A DNA stretch of 49,860 nucleotides from Roseateles_E cavernae (lineage in GTDB: Bacteria > Pseudomonadota > Gammaproteobacteria > Burkholderiales > Burkholderiaceae_C), in contig NZ_JBDPLH010000017.1 in NCBI RefSeq assembly GCF_040187885.1, positions 1 through 49,860 on the forward strand, read 5' to 3'. Below, piece by piece: positions 1-8,932 of this stretch. The number at the start of each line of letters is the position of its first letter. Positions within the stretch are counted from its first letter, which is position 1. The position numbers and the translations under genes were made by a program. A model generated the notes under the pieces. The model was given only the letters and a program-made list of their open reading frames with translations, was not told where the DNA came from and did not search any database.

Positions 1-138
1 CGCCGTGCCGTAGCGGGCCTGCAGGATCTGGTATTCGCCGTCGTCGTCACGGCCCCGCTGCGCGCTCGCCGTTGCGGCCAGCATCAGCATCAGCACCAGG
101 GCGGTCCAGCCCTGACGCAGGATTGTTGCAAGACTCAA
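1..138 (-). CDS. Exported protein of unknown function, N-terminal part only
   Basis: Partial gene cut by the left edge; 46 codons are visible. I place the start at a TTG because a GGGAG ribosome binding site lies six bases upstream and the product then begins with a textbook signal peptide: MSLATILRQG, a hydrophobic core rich in Leu and Met, and a probable cleavage site after ATASA. The mature part starts with a charged Arg/Asp stretch and then reads EYQILQARYGTA. From memory, small periplasmic proteins of related bacteria (DUF3395-like) carry a similar EYQIL-ARYGT motif, but the fragment is too short to assign. Expected location: periplasm or cell surface. Confidence 0.6.
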   Translation of the reverse strand, partial: MSLATILRQGWTALVLMLMLAATASAQRGRDDDGEYQILQARYGTA

Positions 139-227
139 AATTTGCTCCCTTTGTGAGTTGTTTCATCAACGCCGCAGCCGCATGCGCGGTTGTCCGCCGG
201 CACGCGCCGGCCTTGTTTGAATTTGTT

Positions 228-1058
228 TCAGGCGCTGGTGATCCAGCCTTCCAAGGGGTCGATCGCTGGCGGCAGGCCATAGCCCTCACGGTCCTGTGCC
301 CAGGCCGCCTGCATCAGGCACAGCACCGCATCGAGCCGGTCGCCGCTGGCGTCGGCCACCAGCGCATCGCGCTGTGCATGGCTGAGCTTCAGGCGCAGCC
401 CCAGCCGGCTGCGGCCCTGCTCCAGCGCTTCGAGCAGGTCCTTGCGCGCGATCAGGCGCTCGTCGCTTTGCTTGGCCTTGTCGTCGCTCTTGTAGGAGCG
501 CCGCGCGATCAGCTCGCGCGCCAGCAGGCCGGGATAAGCCTCCAGCGCGACGCGACTCGCATCACCCGGATGAAGGCCCGGTAGATGCACACCGGCGCCC
601 AGCAGCAACGGCACGCCGGCATGCAGCATATAGGCCACCGGCGGGTTGACCCATTTCATAGCCGGCGAGGCGCCGGCCGGCCCGTCGGTGGCGCGATGGG
701 CAAACTTGGCGCCAACCGGGCGCGCATCACAGAAGGCCGCAAACTGCGCGCGGATCTCGGCGCGCGTCAGCGCCGCGTAGTGCGCGATCAGCGCCGGCCA
801 TTGCTGCGGCCAGTTCAAGGTCTGCACCAGCTCGCGCGGCAGGCCGAAGGGAAAGTCAAAGCCGCCCAGCCAGGGGCCGGGGCGCTGCAGGAACTCGCCG
901 AAGGCCGGCAAGCTGTCCAGCGCCTCCAGCCGCTCCAGCAGCAAGACCTGGCCCCGGCGTCGGCCCAGCGCGACGGTGATGGGTTTGCGCCGGGTCGGCG
1001 CGCTGCTGAAATCGACGCCCAGCAACAAGGGATCGGCAAGAGGGGCGCTAGAGTGCAT
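228..1058 (-). CDS. DUF429 family protein
   Basis: Protein of 276 residues resembling the DUF429 family, whose members have an RNase H-like fold; the biochemical function is unknown. Visible features are the N-terminal GVDFSSAP strand with an acidic residue, a GGFDFPFGLP segment near residue 70 that suits the conserved acidic core, and a C-terminal DASGDRLDAVLCL helix typical of the family. No signal peptide or membrane segment, so probably cytoplasmic. I chose the ATG at 1058; a GTG three codons upstream (1067) is also possible, and neither has a good ribosome binding site. The gene is divergent from the carboxypeptidase gene, with only 35 bp between start codons, so any promoters must overlap. 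Confidence 0.7.
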   Translation of the reverse strand: MHSSAPLADPLLLGVDFSSAPTRRKPITVALGRRRGQVLLLERLEALDSLPAFGEFLQRPGPWLGGFDFPFGLPRELVQTLNWPQQWPALIAHYAALTRAEIRAQFAAFCDARPVGAKFAHRATDGPAGASPAMKWVNPPVAYMLHAGVPLLLGAGVHLPGLHPGDASRVALEAYPGLLARELIARRSYKSDDKAKQSDERLIARKDLLEALEQGRSRLGLRLKLSHAQRDALVADASGDRLDAVLCLMQAAWAQDREGYGLPPAIDPLEGWITSA

Positions 1059-1093
1059 GGTCAGCACTGTAACCAGCCGCGGAGAGCGACACG

Positions 1094-2572
1094 ATGACGA
1101 ACGAGGACAAGGCCGAGATCACGGTCGAGGACAGAGGTGCTCCGCTGGTCGAGCGCCTGGTGACGACCGAGCACAAGCTCAGCATCGGCAAGAAGACGCT
1201 GGAGTACAGCGCCACCTGCGGCACCTTGTTGCTGCGCGAGATCGAGATCAAGGAAGGCGAACACAAGGGCGAGAAGACACGCGCCAGCGTCTTCTTCATC
1301 GCCTACACGCTGAAGAATCCCAAGAAGCCCGAGAACCGTCCGCTGAGCTTCAGCTTCAATGGCGGGCCGGGCTCCAGCAGCGTCTGGCTGCATCTGGGCA
1401 TCCTCGGCCCGCAGCGTGTGCCCGCCGATGAGATGGGCCACTGCGGCGCGCCGCCCTACGGCCTGGTCGACAACGAGTTCAGCCTCCTGCTGGAGTCCGA
1501 CCTGGTCTTCATCGACCCGGTCGGCACCGGCCTGTCGCGCATGGCCGAGGGTCAGAAGGCCGCCGAGTTCCACGACTACCAGCGCGACCTCGATGCGGTC
1601 GGCGAATTCATCCGCCTCTACCTGACGCGCTGGGGCCGCTGGGCCAGCCCCAAGTACCTGATCGGTGAGAGCTACGGCACGACCCGCGCGGCCGGCCTGG
1701 CCCGCCATCTGCAGGAAAAACATGATGTCCATCTGAACGGCCTGATGCTGGTCTCGCTGGCGCTGGACTTCCAGACCCTGAGCTTCGACGCCGGCAACGA
1801 GCTGCCCCACCCGCTGTACCTGCCCACCTATGCCGCCACCGCCTGGTATCACCAGGCGCTGCGGCCGGCGCAGCAGAAGAAGCCGCTCCAGCAGATCGTG
1901 GCCGAGGCCGAGGCCTTTGCCAACGGCGACTACTGGCTGGCGCTGATGCAGGGCAGCCGCTTGACGCCGGCCGAGCGCGCCCATGTGGCCGATCAGGTGG
2001 CGCTGCACACCGGACTGAGCGTCGACTATGTGCTGCGCTGCGATCTGCGCCCCACCGAGTTCCGCTTCTTCAAGGAGCTGCTGCGCGCGCGCGGCCAGAC
2101 CGTGGGCCGGCTGGACAGCCGCTTCCTGGGGCTGGACCGCGACGACGCCGGCGAGCATCCCGAGGACGATGCCGGCATGAACAATCTGATCGGCGCCTAT
2201 GCCACCGGCATCCACCGCGTGCTGCGCGAGCGCCTGGGCTGGAGCGGTGATCAGCCCTATCTGCTGCATGCGCCGCTGTGGAAGACCTGGGCCTGGAAGG
2301 GCTACGAGAACAAATACCTCAGCGTCGGCGACAGCCTGCGCCGCGCGCTGCAGGCCAACCCGGCGATGCGGGTCTATGTGGCCAGCGGCTATTACGACCT
2401 CGCCACGCCGCATGCGGCCGGCGATTACACCTTGGCCCATCTGGGCCTGCGCGAGCCGTTGCAGGGCCAGATCCGGGTCAGCTACTTCGAGGCCGGCCAC
2501 ATGATGTACATCCACCAGCCTTCGCTTGCGCGCATGGCCACCGAACTGCGCGAGTTTGTGCGCGCCGGCTGA
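1094..2572 (+). CDS. S10 family serine carboxypeptidase
   Basis: Protein of 492 residues with the hallmarks of peptidase family S10 (serine carboxypeptidase, alpha/beta-hydrolase fold), which removes C-terminal residues from peptides. Visible are the oxyanion-hole region FNGGPGSSS (about 88-96), the nucleophile motif GESYG (Ser193), the catalytic Asp in SGYYDLATP (Asp435) and the catalytic His in EAGHMMY (His469). There is no signal peptide: the product begins MTNEDKAEIT. An in-frame TAA at 1070-1072 rules out an upstream extension. GGAGAG at 1081-1086 is a good ribosome binding site for this ATG. The protein is therefore predicted to be cytoplasmic, which is unusual for a family best known as secreted or vacuolar enzymes. 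Confidence 0.88.
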   Translation: MTNEDKAEITVEDRGAPLVERLVTTEHKLSIGKKTLEYSATCGTLLLREIEIKEGEHKGEKTRASVFFIAYTLKNPKKPENRPLSFSFNGGPGSSSVWLHLGILGPQRVPADEMGHCGAPPYGLVDNEFSLLLESDLVFIDPVGTGLSRMAEGQKAAEFHDYQRDLDAVGEFIRLYLTRWGRWASPKYLIGESYGTTRAAGLARHLQEKHDVHLNGLMLVSLALDFQTLSFDAGNELPHPLYLPTYAATAWYHQALRPAQQKKPLQQIVAEAEAFANGDYWLALMQGSRLTPAERAHVADQVALHTGLSVDYVLRCDLRPTEFRFFKELLRARGQTVGRLDSRFLGLDRDDAGEHPEDDAGMNNLIGAYATGIHRVLRERLGWSGDQPYLLHAPLWKTWAWKGYENKYLSVGDSLRRALQANPAMRVYVASGYYDLATPHAAGDYTLAHLGLREPLQGQIRVSYFEAGHMMYIHQPSLARMATELREFVRAG

Positions 2573-2583
2573 TCCGCCGGGCC

Positions 2584-4140
2584 TCAGGCCAGCTTGAACA
2601 CCGAAACCGAGCGTGCCAGCTCGTCGGCCTGCATTTGCAGGCTTTGCGCGGCGGCCGCCGACTCCTCGACCAGGGCGGCGTTCTGCTGCGTCATCTGGTC
2701 GAGATTGGCGATCGCCTGGCCGATCTGGTTGATGCCGGTGCTCTGCTCGCTGGTGGCATTGCTGATCTCGGAGACGATGCCGCTGACCCGCTCGATCGCC
2801 CCCATGATCTCCTGCATCGTGTGACCCGCGCGCTCGACCAGCTGGGCGCCGTTCTCGACATTCTGGCCGCTGGCGGTGATCAGGGCTTTGATTTCCTTGG
2901 CCGCCTCGGCGCTGCGCTGGGCCAGGGTGCGCACCTCGCCGGCCACCACCGCAAAGCCGCGCCCCTGCTCGCCGGCACGCGCCGCTTCAACGGCCGCATT
3001 CAGCGCCAGGATATTGGTCTGGAAGGCAATGCCGTCGATCACCGAGATGATGTCGCTGATCTTGCTGGACGAGGCCGAGATGCGGCCCATGGTGCTGACC
3101 ACCTCGCCGACCACCGCGCCGCCGCGCTTGGCCACCTCGGCCGCGTTCAGCGCCAGCTGATTGGCCTGGCGGGCCGAGTCGGCGTTGTGCGTGACGCTGG
3201 CGGTCAGCTCCTCCATCGCCGAGGCGGTCTCCTCCAGGTTCGAGGCCGCCTGCTCGGTGCGCATGCTCAGGTCCTGGCTGCCCACCGCCACCTCGCGAGA
3301 GGCCGTCGCGATGCTGTCGGTGGCGCTGCGCACGCCGCTGACCACCGAGCTCAGCGAGCCCTGCATCGCCGCCACACCGCGCATCACGGCGGCGGTCTCG
3401 TCGGCCCCGGCCACATCGATGCGCTCGCTCAGGTCATGGCGCGCGATCTGCTCGGCGCTCGACACGGCCGCCTTCAGCGGCTGCAGGATCGAGCGGATAT
3501 TGAAGAAGGTGTAGGCGCCGATGACGGCAATGGCCACGATCATGATCAGATTCAGCGCCAGGCGGATGCGGCGCTCCTGCGTCGCCAGGCGCTGCACCTC
3601 CTCGGCCGAATGCTGCTCGATCAGCTCGGTCATCTCGCCGAGCTGCTTGTCGAGCGCACGCACCGGCCCCTTGATCGGCTCGGTGGCCTTGTTGGCCGCG
3701 GCAGTGTCGGCAAAGGCACTGGCCGCCACCTCGCGATGGATGCCCTGGAAGCCGTTTCTATAGCCCTCCAGCGACTGCAGCATCTGCGGCGGCAAGACCT
3801 TGATCTTGGGCGCAATGTCGAGCTTTTCGATGGACTTCAGGCCCTGGGTGACACGCTCGTAGGCGCCGTCCCAGTCCTTCTTGTAGCGCGCCACCGCAGC
3901 GGCATCGCTGAGGTTGATCAGCAAGTCCTTCTCGTAGCGGCGCAGATTGCCGACCCCGGCGCGGATCTCGGCCAGCACGACCAGGGAGGCCACATCATTA
4001 TTCTGATAGTGAGAGAACTGCTCGCGGGCCTCGGAGAGGCTCCACAGCCCGCTGCCTCCGATCACCAGCATCGCCAACATCGAGAGCGCGGACAGGGCAT
4101 ACAGCCGCGCGCGAATCGTGAATCGGTGCAGAGCCAGCAT
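2584..4140 (-). CDS. Methyl-accepting chemotaxis protein
   Basis: Inner-membrane chemoreceptor of 518 residues. Order of parts: short cytoplasmic N-terminus, transmembrane segment about 12-34, periplasmic region about 35-192 of mostly helical character (four-helix-bundle type), second transmembrane segment about 193-214, HAMP linker about 214-267, then the cytoplasmic signalling domain. The highly conserved hairpin tip reads IAFQTNILALNAAVEAARAG (about 371-390) followed by EQGRGFAVVA. It should signal to CheA/CheW. There is no C-terminal CheR-docking pentapeptide; the protein ends SVFKLA. No che gene is adjacent, so the ligand cannot be read from context. GGAGG lies just upstream of the ATG. 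It precedes nothing co-directional: the hut genes upstream end 112 bp away. Confidence 0.93.
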   Translation of the reverse strand: MLALHRFTIRARLYALSALSMLAMLVIGGSGLWSLSEAREQFSHYQNNDVASLVVLAEIRAGVGNLRRYEKDLLINLSDAAAVARYKKDWDGAYERVTQGLKSIEKLDIAPKIKVLPPQMLQSLEGYRNGFQGIHREVAASAFADTAAANKATEPIKGPVRALDKQLGEMTELIEQHSAEEVQRLATQERRIRLALNLIMIVAIAVIGAYTFFNIRSILQPLKAAVSSAEQIARHDLSERIDVAGADETAAVMRGVAAMQGSLSSVVSGVRSATDSIATASREVAVGSQDLSMRTEQAASNLEETASAMEELTASVTHNADSARQANQLALNAAEVAKRGGAVVGEVVSTMGRISASSSKISDIISVIDGIAFQTNILALNAAVEAARAGEQGRGFAVVAGEVRTLAQRSAEAAKEIKALITASGQNVENGAQLVERAGHTMQEIMGAIERVSGIVSEISNATSEQSTGINQIGQAIANLDQMTQQNAALVEESAAAAQSLQMQADELARSVSVFKLA

Positions 4141-4251
4141 GGGACCTCCGGAGCACCCAACGACAGGTGTGCGAATAGCGTACTGCGACGCCCTCAGGAA
4201 GGAAAGGCCCGCCGAGCAACAAGTCCCGGGTTCAGGGGAGTCGCCGAGGGG

Positions 4252-5649
4252 TCAGAGCTTGCCCCAGAGCTCGGCCATGCAGGCCGCGAAATCACCCCGG
4301 ATCCGCGCCTCGGCCGGATGGCGGCCCTGCTGCAGCTGCGGCCGGCCCGCCACATAGACGTCCTGCCAGGCCCGCTCCTGGCTGGCAAACACCAGACCGT
4401 CGAGCAGGCTCGCCGCCGGCAGGCCCAGCAGGCCCGAGGCCTGGGCATCCAGCACCAGGAAGTCGGCCCGGGCGCCCGGCACCAGCCCCCAGCTGTCCAG
4501 CCCGGCCGGCGCCGCGCTGCCGCGCCGGCAGGCCTCGAACAGGCGCGCGGCGGTCGAGGGCTCGCGGCGCGGCTGCGCGGCCACATTGCGCTGTTGCAGG
4601 CCCAGGCGCTGGCCATACTCCAGCCAGCGCAGCTCCTCGACCCAGCCGCGCGTCACATGGCTGTCCGAACCCAGGCTGATCGGTGCGCCGCTGGCGAGCC
4701 AGCCCGGCAGATCGCACAGGCCGTCGCCCAGATTGCCCTCGGTACCGGGACAGATCACGACACCGGCGCCGCTGGCCGCCACCGCATCGATCTCCTCGGG
4801 CAGGCTGTGGGTCGCATGCACCAGCTGCCAGCGCGCATCGGGCGCGAACTCGCTGCACAGCCAGGCCATCGGCCGCTGCCCGGTCGCGGCCAGGCAATCG
4901 GCCACCTCCTGCTGCTGCTCGCTGATATGGATGTGGATGGGCAGGGCTTCGTCAGCGACCAGCTGCTGCAGCCGGCGGATGTCCTCGGCATGGGCGGCGC
5001 GCAGCGAATGCAGGGCCACGCCGGCATTCAGCAGCGGCCGGCCGGCGCTGTTGAGGCGTCGGCTGGCGGCCCAGACCCAGTCGGCGTCGCTGGCGAAGCG
5101 GCGCTGGTCGGGCCGCAGCTGCGGCTGGGCAAAACCGGCATGGGCATACAGCACCGGCAGCATCGTCAGGCCCAGCCCGACCTGGGCGGCCGCATCGGCC
5201 AGCGCCCAGCTCATCGCCAGCTCGTCGCCGTTGCTGGGGCCATAGGCGCTGCCGTCTTCGCGGTGCTGCAGATAGTGGAACTCGCAGACCTGGGTGTAGC
5301 CGCCCTTCAGCAGCTCCAGATAGAGCTGGGCCGCAATGGCCTGCAGCTGGGCCGGCGTGATGCGCAGTGCCAGCCCGTACATGCGGTCGCGCCAGCTCCA
5401 GAAATCATCATCACCGGCCTCGCGCCGCTCGGCCAGGCCGGCGAAGGCGCGCTGGAAGGCATGGCTGTGGGCATCGACCAGGCTGGGGATCACCGGGCCG
5501 TCCAGCCGCAGGGCATCGTCCGGCGCCGGACGACCGGCTTCGAAGCCGCTCCAGTGCCCCGACGAATTGATATGCATCAAGACCTGACCCTGCCAGCGCC
5601 CGTCAAGCCAGGCCTGCGGCGCCCAGAACTGCTTGGCACCGGTCTTCAT
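4252..5649 (-). CDS. hutF: Formimidoylglutamate deiminase HutF
   Basis: Protein of 465 residues of the amidohydrolase superfamily. HutF hydrolyses N-formimidoyl-L-glutamate to N-formyl-L-glutamate and ammonia, the fourth step of the five-step histidine route. Metal and substrate motifs are visible: the paired histidines in DAHSHAFQRA (near residue 60), EFHYLQH, HIHISEQ, a later ATHSLPEE and the metal Asp in GSDSHVTRG. The start ATG overlaps the hutG stop by four bases (ATGA), and a GGAAG sequence inside the hutG end can serve as ribosome binding site. It is the last gene of the leftward hut arm. Presence of hutF rather than a formiminoglutamase gene (hutG of the arginase type) defines the pathway variant. 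Confidence 0.95.
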   Translation of the reverse strand: MKTGAKQFWAPQAWLDGRWQGQVLMHINSSGHWSGFEAGRPAPDDALRLDGPVIPSLVDAHSHAFQRAFAGLAERREAGDDDFWSWRDRMYGLALRITPAQLQAIAAQLYLELLKGGYTQVCEFHYLQHREDGSAYGPSNGDELAMSWALADAAAQVGLGLTMLPVLYAHAGFAQPQLRPDQRRFASDADWVWAASRRLNSAGRPLLNAGVALHSLRAAHAEDIRRLQQLVADEALPIHIHISEQQQEVADCLAATGQRPMAWLCSEFAPDARWQLVHATHSLPEEIDAVAASGAGVVICPGTEGNLGDGLCDLPGWLASGAPISLGSDSHVTRGWVEELRWLEYGQRLGLQQRNVAAQPRREPSTAARLFEACRRGSAAPAGLDSWGLVPGARADFLVLDAQASGLLGLPAASLLDGLVFASQERAWQDVYVAGRPQLQQGRHPAEARIRGDFAACMAELWGKL

Positions 5650-6449
5650 GCTTTCTTCCAGCTCAGCAGTTGCAGCAGCAGACGGCGCAGCAGCGGCTGC
5701 ACGCCGGCCGCGGCGGCCTCGTCATAGGCATAGGGCGGCTGTTCCTGCATATAGCAGCGCCAGCACATCTCCAGCTGCACCGCATGCTGGCCCAGATCGG
5801 GTCGGCCGTAGTGGCGGGTGATGTAGCCGCCCTTGAAGCGGCCATTGACCACCTGGCTGTAGTCGCCCTGCCCGGCCAGCACCTGGCCCAAGGACGCGGT
5901 GATGGCAGGGTCGCAGGAGCGGCCCTCGGCCGTGCCCAGGTTCAGATCGGGCAGCTGGCCCTCGAACAGCCAGGGCAGCTCGGACTTGATGCTGTGCGCG
6001 TCGAACAGCAGGGCATAGCCATGGGCCGCCTTGAGCCGGTCCAGCTCGGCCTGCAAGGCCTCGTGATAAGGCCGCCAGTAGGTCTCGCGGCGGCGCAGCT
6101 TCTCGGCCGCGTCGGGAGCCTGGCCGTCCAGATACAGCGGCTCGCCGCTGAAGAAACGGGTCGGGCACAGCTCGGTATTCGATGCCCCCGGATACATCGG
6201 CGTGTCCTCGGGCGGGCGGTTCAGATCGATCAGAAAGCGCGAGTAGTGCGGGACGATCAGGCCGGCGCCCAGCTCCTGGGCGATGCCGCCATAGAGCCGC
6301 TCCAGATGCCAGTCGGTGTCCTCGGTCTGCAGCGCACGCGGCTGGTAGCGGCCGCGCTGGTCCTCGGGAATGGCGGTGCCCACATGGGGCATGCTGATCA
6401 GCAGCGGCGTGCTGCCGCGCTGCAGAGTGACAACCTTGCTGCTCATCAT
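5646..6449 (-). CDS. hutG: N-formylglutamate deformylase HutG
   Basis: Protein of 267 residues of the N-formylglutamate amidohydrolase family. It cleaves N-formyl-L-glutamate to L-glutamate and formate, the last step of the five-step pathway. Family motifs seen: SMPHVGTAIP near the N-terminus, DTDWHLERLYGG, YSRFLIDLNRPPEDTPMYPG, DAHSIKSELPWLFEG and the PDLNLGTAEGRSCDP block. Two ATG codons (6449 and 6446) follow each other. The first overlaps the hutI stop in ATGA and has GGAAAG upstream. The gene is the fourth of five translationally coupled leftward genes. The name follows Pseudomonas usage; in enterobacteria hutG names an unrelated formimidoylglutamase. Confidence 0.94.
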   Translation of the reverse strand: MMSSKVVTLQRGSTPLLISMPHVGTAIPEDQRGRYQPRALQTEDTDWHLERLYGGIAQELGAGLIVPHYSRFLIDLNRPPEDTPMYPGASNTELCPTRFFSGEPLYLDGQAPDAAEKLRRRETYWRPYHEALQAELDRLKAAHGYALLFDAHSIKSELPWLFEGQLPDLNLGTAEGRSCDPAITASLGQVLAGQGDYSQVVNGRFKGGYITRHYGRPDLGQHAVQLEMCWRCYMQEQPPYAYDEAAAAGVQPLLRRLLLQLLSWKKA

Positions 6450-7639
6450 CGTATCTTTCCGGCCCGCACCGCCCGGCGCAGCGGGTTGCGGCCAAAGTAG
6501 TAAGCCAGTTCATTGGGATGGGCGATGTCCCAGGCGCAGAAGTCGGCCCGCTGGCCGGCGAGCAGCTGGCCGCGGTCATCGCCCAGACCCAGCGCGCGCG
6601 CGGCGTTGACGGTGACGCCGCGCAGCGCCTCCTCGGGCGTCAGGCGGAACAGGGTGCAGGCCATGTTCAGCATCAGCAGCAAGGACAGGGTCGGCGAGGT
6701 GCCGGGGTTGTGGTCGGTCGAGATCGCGATAGGCACGCCGGCCTCGCGCAGCGCCGCCACCGGTGGCAGCTTGGTTTCGCGCAAAAAATAGTAGGCGCCG
6801 GGCAGCAGCGTGGCCACCGTGCCGCTGGCCGCCAGCGCGGCAACGCCCTCGGGGCTCAGATACTCCAGGTGGTCGCAGCTCAGGGCCTGGTACTCGCAGG
6901 CCAGCTGGGTGCCGCCCTGGTCGCTGAGCTGCTCGGCATGCAGCTTGACCGGCAGGCCCAGGCGCCTCGCCGTGTCGAAGACACGTCTTGTTTGTGCGGG
7001 GGTGAAGCCTATGCCCTCGCAGAAGGCATCGACCGCATCGACCAGCCCGTCCTGCTGCAGCCTGACCATCCAGTCGCAGACGGCCTCGACATAATCGTCC
7101 TGCCCGCCCTGGAACTCCGGCGGCAGGGCATGGGCACCCAGATAGCTGCAGCGCACATCGGCGCCACGCAGCCGGCGCGCAACGCGCAGGCTGCGCGCCT
7201 CAGATTCCAGGCTCAGGCCGTAGCCGGACTTGATCTCTATCGTCGTGACCCCCTCGGCCAGCAAGGCATTGAGGCGACGCTGGGCCAGCGCCAGCAGCTC
7301 ATCCTCGCCAGCCTCGCGGGTGGCGGCTACCGTCGAGCGGATGCCGCCGCCGGCCCGCGCGATCTCCTCGTAGCTGGCGCCCTGCAGGCGCAGCTCGAAC
7401 TCGCGGGCGCGCTGGCCGCCGTAAACCAGATGGGTATGGCAATCGATCAGGCCCGGCGTCACGACCGCACCGCCGAGATCGTGCTCGGCGTCGAAGTCCA
7501 GGGTCGGGATCTGCTCGGCCTCGCCGACCCACAGCAGCCGCTCACCCTCGGTGACCAGGGCACCGTCTGCTATCCAGCCCCAGGGCTGATCGCCGGCCAT
7601 GGTGGCCAGCCGGCCATTGCGCCACAATACCCGGCTCAT
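6446..7639 (-). CDS. hutI: Imidazolonepropionase HutI
   Basis: Protein of 397 residues, close to the family's usual 400-410. It hydrolyses 4-imidazolone-5-propionate to N-formimidoyl-L-glutamate (third step). Amidohydrolase motifs are visible: TPGLIDCHTHLVYGG (metal histidines), a VKLHAEQLSDQGG block, the CDHLEYLSPEG block and ISTDHNPGTSP with the metal Asp. I start it at the ATG at 7639, giving MSRVLWRNGR. A longer in-frame reading to 7819 would add 60 residues without resemblance to the family and would run deep into hutD. The chosen ATG overlaps the hutD stop by four bases (ATGA), as elsewhere in this arm. Confidence 0.95.
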   Translation of the reverse strand: MSRVLWRNGRLATMAGDQPWGWIADGALVTEGERLLWVGEAEQIPTLDFDAEHDLGGAVVTPGLIDCHTHLVYGGQRAREFELRLQGASYEEIARAGGGIRSTVAATREAGEDELLALAQRRLNALLAEGVTTIEIKSGYGLSLESEARSLRVARRLRGADVRCSYLGAHALPPEFQGGQDDYVEAVCDWMVRLQQDGLVDAVDAFCEGIGFTPAQTRRVFDTARRLGLPVKLHAEQLSDQGGTQLACEYQALSCDHLEYLSPEGVAALAASGTVATLLPGAYYFLRETKLPPVAALREAGVPIAISTDHNPGTSPTLSLLLMLNMACTLFRLTPEEALRGVTVNAARALGLGDDRGQLLAGQRADFCAWDIAHPNELAYYFGRNPLRRAVRAGKIR

Positions 7640-8202
7640 GCTTGTTCTCCCGCGTCGTCCTTCAGGACCAACCACCAGGCCGTGCCCGGCGTCGGGCTGT
7701 TGAACGCGCAGCGTTGCGCCACCGGTGCCTCGCACCAGGCCAGGCTCATGGGCGCCAGATTCATGCTGCGGCCCCCATGGCTCAAGACGCCGTCCCAGGC
7801 GGTGAACAGGCCCAGCCATTGCACGCCCTCGGGCAGCAGCGCACGGTCAGCCGGCACGACCTCGACGCGGCCACGGCCCCGTCTGTGCATCAGATTGAAG
7901 TCGCGCGTCATGCCGTCCAGCAACCGGCAGTCGGGCGCCAGCGCGCCGTCGAAGGCCAGCAGCCCGTCACCGCAGCGCAGCTCGCGGCCCAGCAGCTCGA
8001 CGCCACCACCCTGCAGCACGCCGAACCAGCGATCGATGCCGGGAAAGGCCGAGAACGGCCCGTCCGCCTCGATATCGGCGACGCTGATACGCAGCAGCCA
8101 TTGATCCGGCCGCGGCCAGGCCAGCAGCTCGCGGGTCCAGCCGCCCCCGTTCTTCCAGCGCTGCGGCGCCAGGTCTTGTGCGGAAACCGTGCTCCAACTC
8201 AT
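7636..8202 (-). CDS. hutD: HutD family protein
   Basis: Protein of 188 residues of the HutD family, a bicupin-fold protein found in many hut operons. Its role is not catalytic as far as known; work in Pseudomonas fluorescens suggested that it limits hut expression, perhaps by binding a pathway intermediate such as formylglutamate. Characteristic motifs are RWKNGGGWTRELL near residue 15, RISVADIEADGPFSAFPG and DRWFGVLQGGGVEL. The ATG overlaps the hutC stop by four bases. Cytoplasmic, with no signal peptide. Its position between hutC and hutI fits a regulatory accessory role, but that is inference from the family. Confidence 0.92.
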   Translation of the reverse strand: MSWSTVSAQDLAPQRWKNGGGWTRELLAWPRPDQWLLRISVADIEADGPFSAFPGIDRWFGVLQGGGVELLGRELRCGDGLLAFDGALAPDCRLLDGMTRDFNLMHRRGRGRVEVVPADRALLPEGVQWLGLFTAWDGVLSHGGRSMNLAPMSLAWCEAPVAQRCAFNSPTPGTAWWLVLKDDAGEQA

Positions 8203-8918
8203 GCTTGAAAACTCCCTTCGAGCAGGTAGCGAGATCCCGGATGGGTCAGTCGCACCGTCGTCACGGTCAGCCCGCGGCTGAAGGTGCGACGCTTGACGAC
8301 CAGGCAGGGGTCGCGCTTGCCAATGCCCAGCAGCCGGGCTTCCAGTTCGCTGGGCAAGGTCGATTCAATCGTATACCGAGCCTCGGACAGCGGCGCCACT
8401 TCCAGCAGATAGTGGGTCGGCGTCACCGTCGCGAAGTCCAGGCCCAGATAGTCGGGCGCGCAGGCCGGGTTCACCAGCCGGTCCTCGCACTGGATCGCGA
8501 CGCCGTTCTCCAGATGGACGATGACGCTGTGGAACAGCGTGGCGCCGGCCTTCAGGCCGAAGTCGGCCGCCTGCTCGGCCGTGGCCTTGAGCCGCTCCAG
8601 CAGGTGCACGCGCGACTCATGGCGGTGGCCGCGTGCGGCGATCTCGTCATGCACATCGCGCACCGTCAGGGTGCTGGAGATGCGGTGCAGCTGGGCCACG
8701 AAGGTGCCGACCCCCTGCACCCGCTCGATCATGCCCTCCTGGCTCAGCTCGCGCAGCGCGCGGTTGACCGTCATGCGGCTGACGCCGAACTGCGCCACCA
8801 GCTCGGCCTCGGAGGGCAGCAGATCGCCGGCCACCCAGTGGCCGGACGCGATGTGCTCGCGCAAATGATTCTTGACCTTCAGGTACTGCGGCGCCGGTGC
8901 GCTTGTGCTGCTTGCCAT
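8199..8918 (-). CDS. hutC: Histidine utilisation repressor HutC (GntR family)
   Basis: GntR-family repressor of 239 residues. An N-terminal winged helix-turn-helix (about residues 10-75, with LPSEAELVAQFGVSRMTVNRAL) is followed by a UTRA ligand domain. HutC represses hut genes and is released by urocanate. I chose the ATG at 8918: AGGA sits eight bases upstream and the product starts MASSTSAPAPQYLKVK. An ATG at 8927 and a TTG at 8954 are in frame, but the TTG lies inside the operator and the 8927 ATG has no usable spacing. It is first gene of the leftward arm, so it is autoregulated if the operator at 8943-8954 is functional. Confidence 0.92.
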   Translation of the reverse strand: MASSTSAPAPQYLKVKNHLREHIASGHWVAGDLLPSEAELVAQFGVSRMTVNRALRELSQEGMIERVQGVGTFVAQLHRISSTLTVRDVHDEIAARGHRHESRVHLLERLKATAEQAADFGLKAGATLFHSVIVHLENGVAIQCEDRLVNPACAPDYLGLDFATVTPTHYLLEVAPLSEARYTIESTLPSELEARLLGIGKRDPCLVVKRRTFSRGLTVTTVRLTHPGSRYLLEGSFQA

Positions 8919-8932
8919 GTCGCCCATCCTAC

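Noticed and set aside
196..211. GCCGGC/GCCGGC hairpin between the first two genes as a terminator
   Set aside because: The stem is short, and no T-run follows in the minus direction in which both genes are read; such GC dyads are common by chance here.
2278..5727. Very long plus-strand open frame (about 1149 codons)
   Set aside because: It runs antisense to the chemoreceptor and hutF genes, and its translation is rich in Arg, Gln, His and Ala without any domain; a high-GC artefact.
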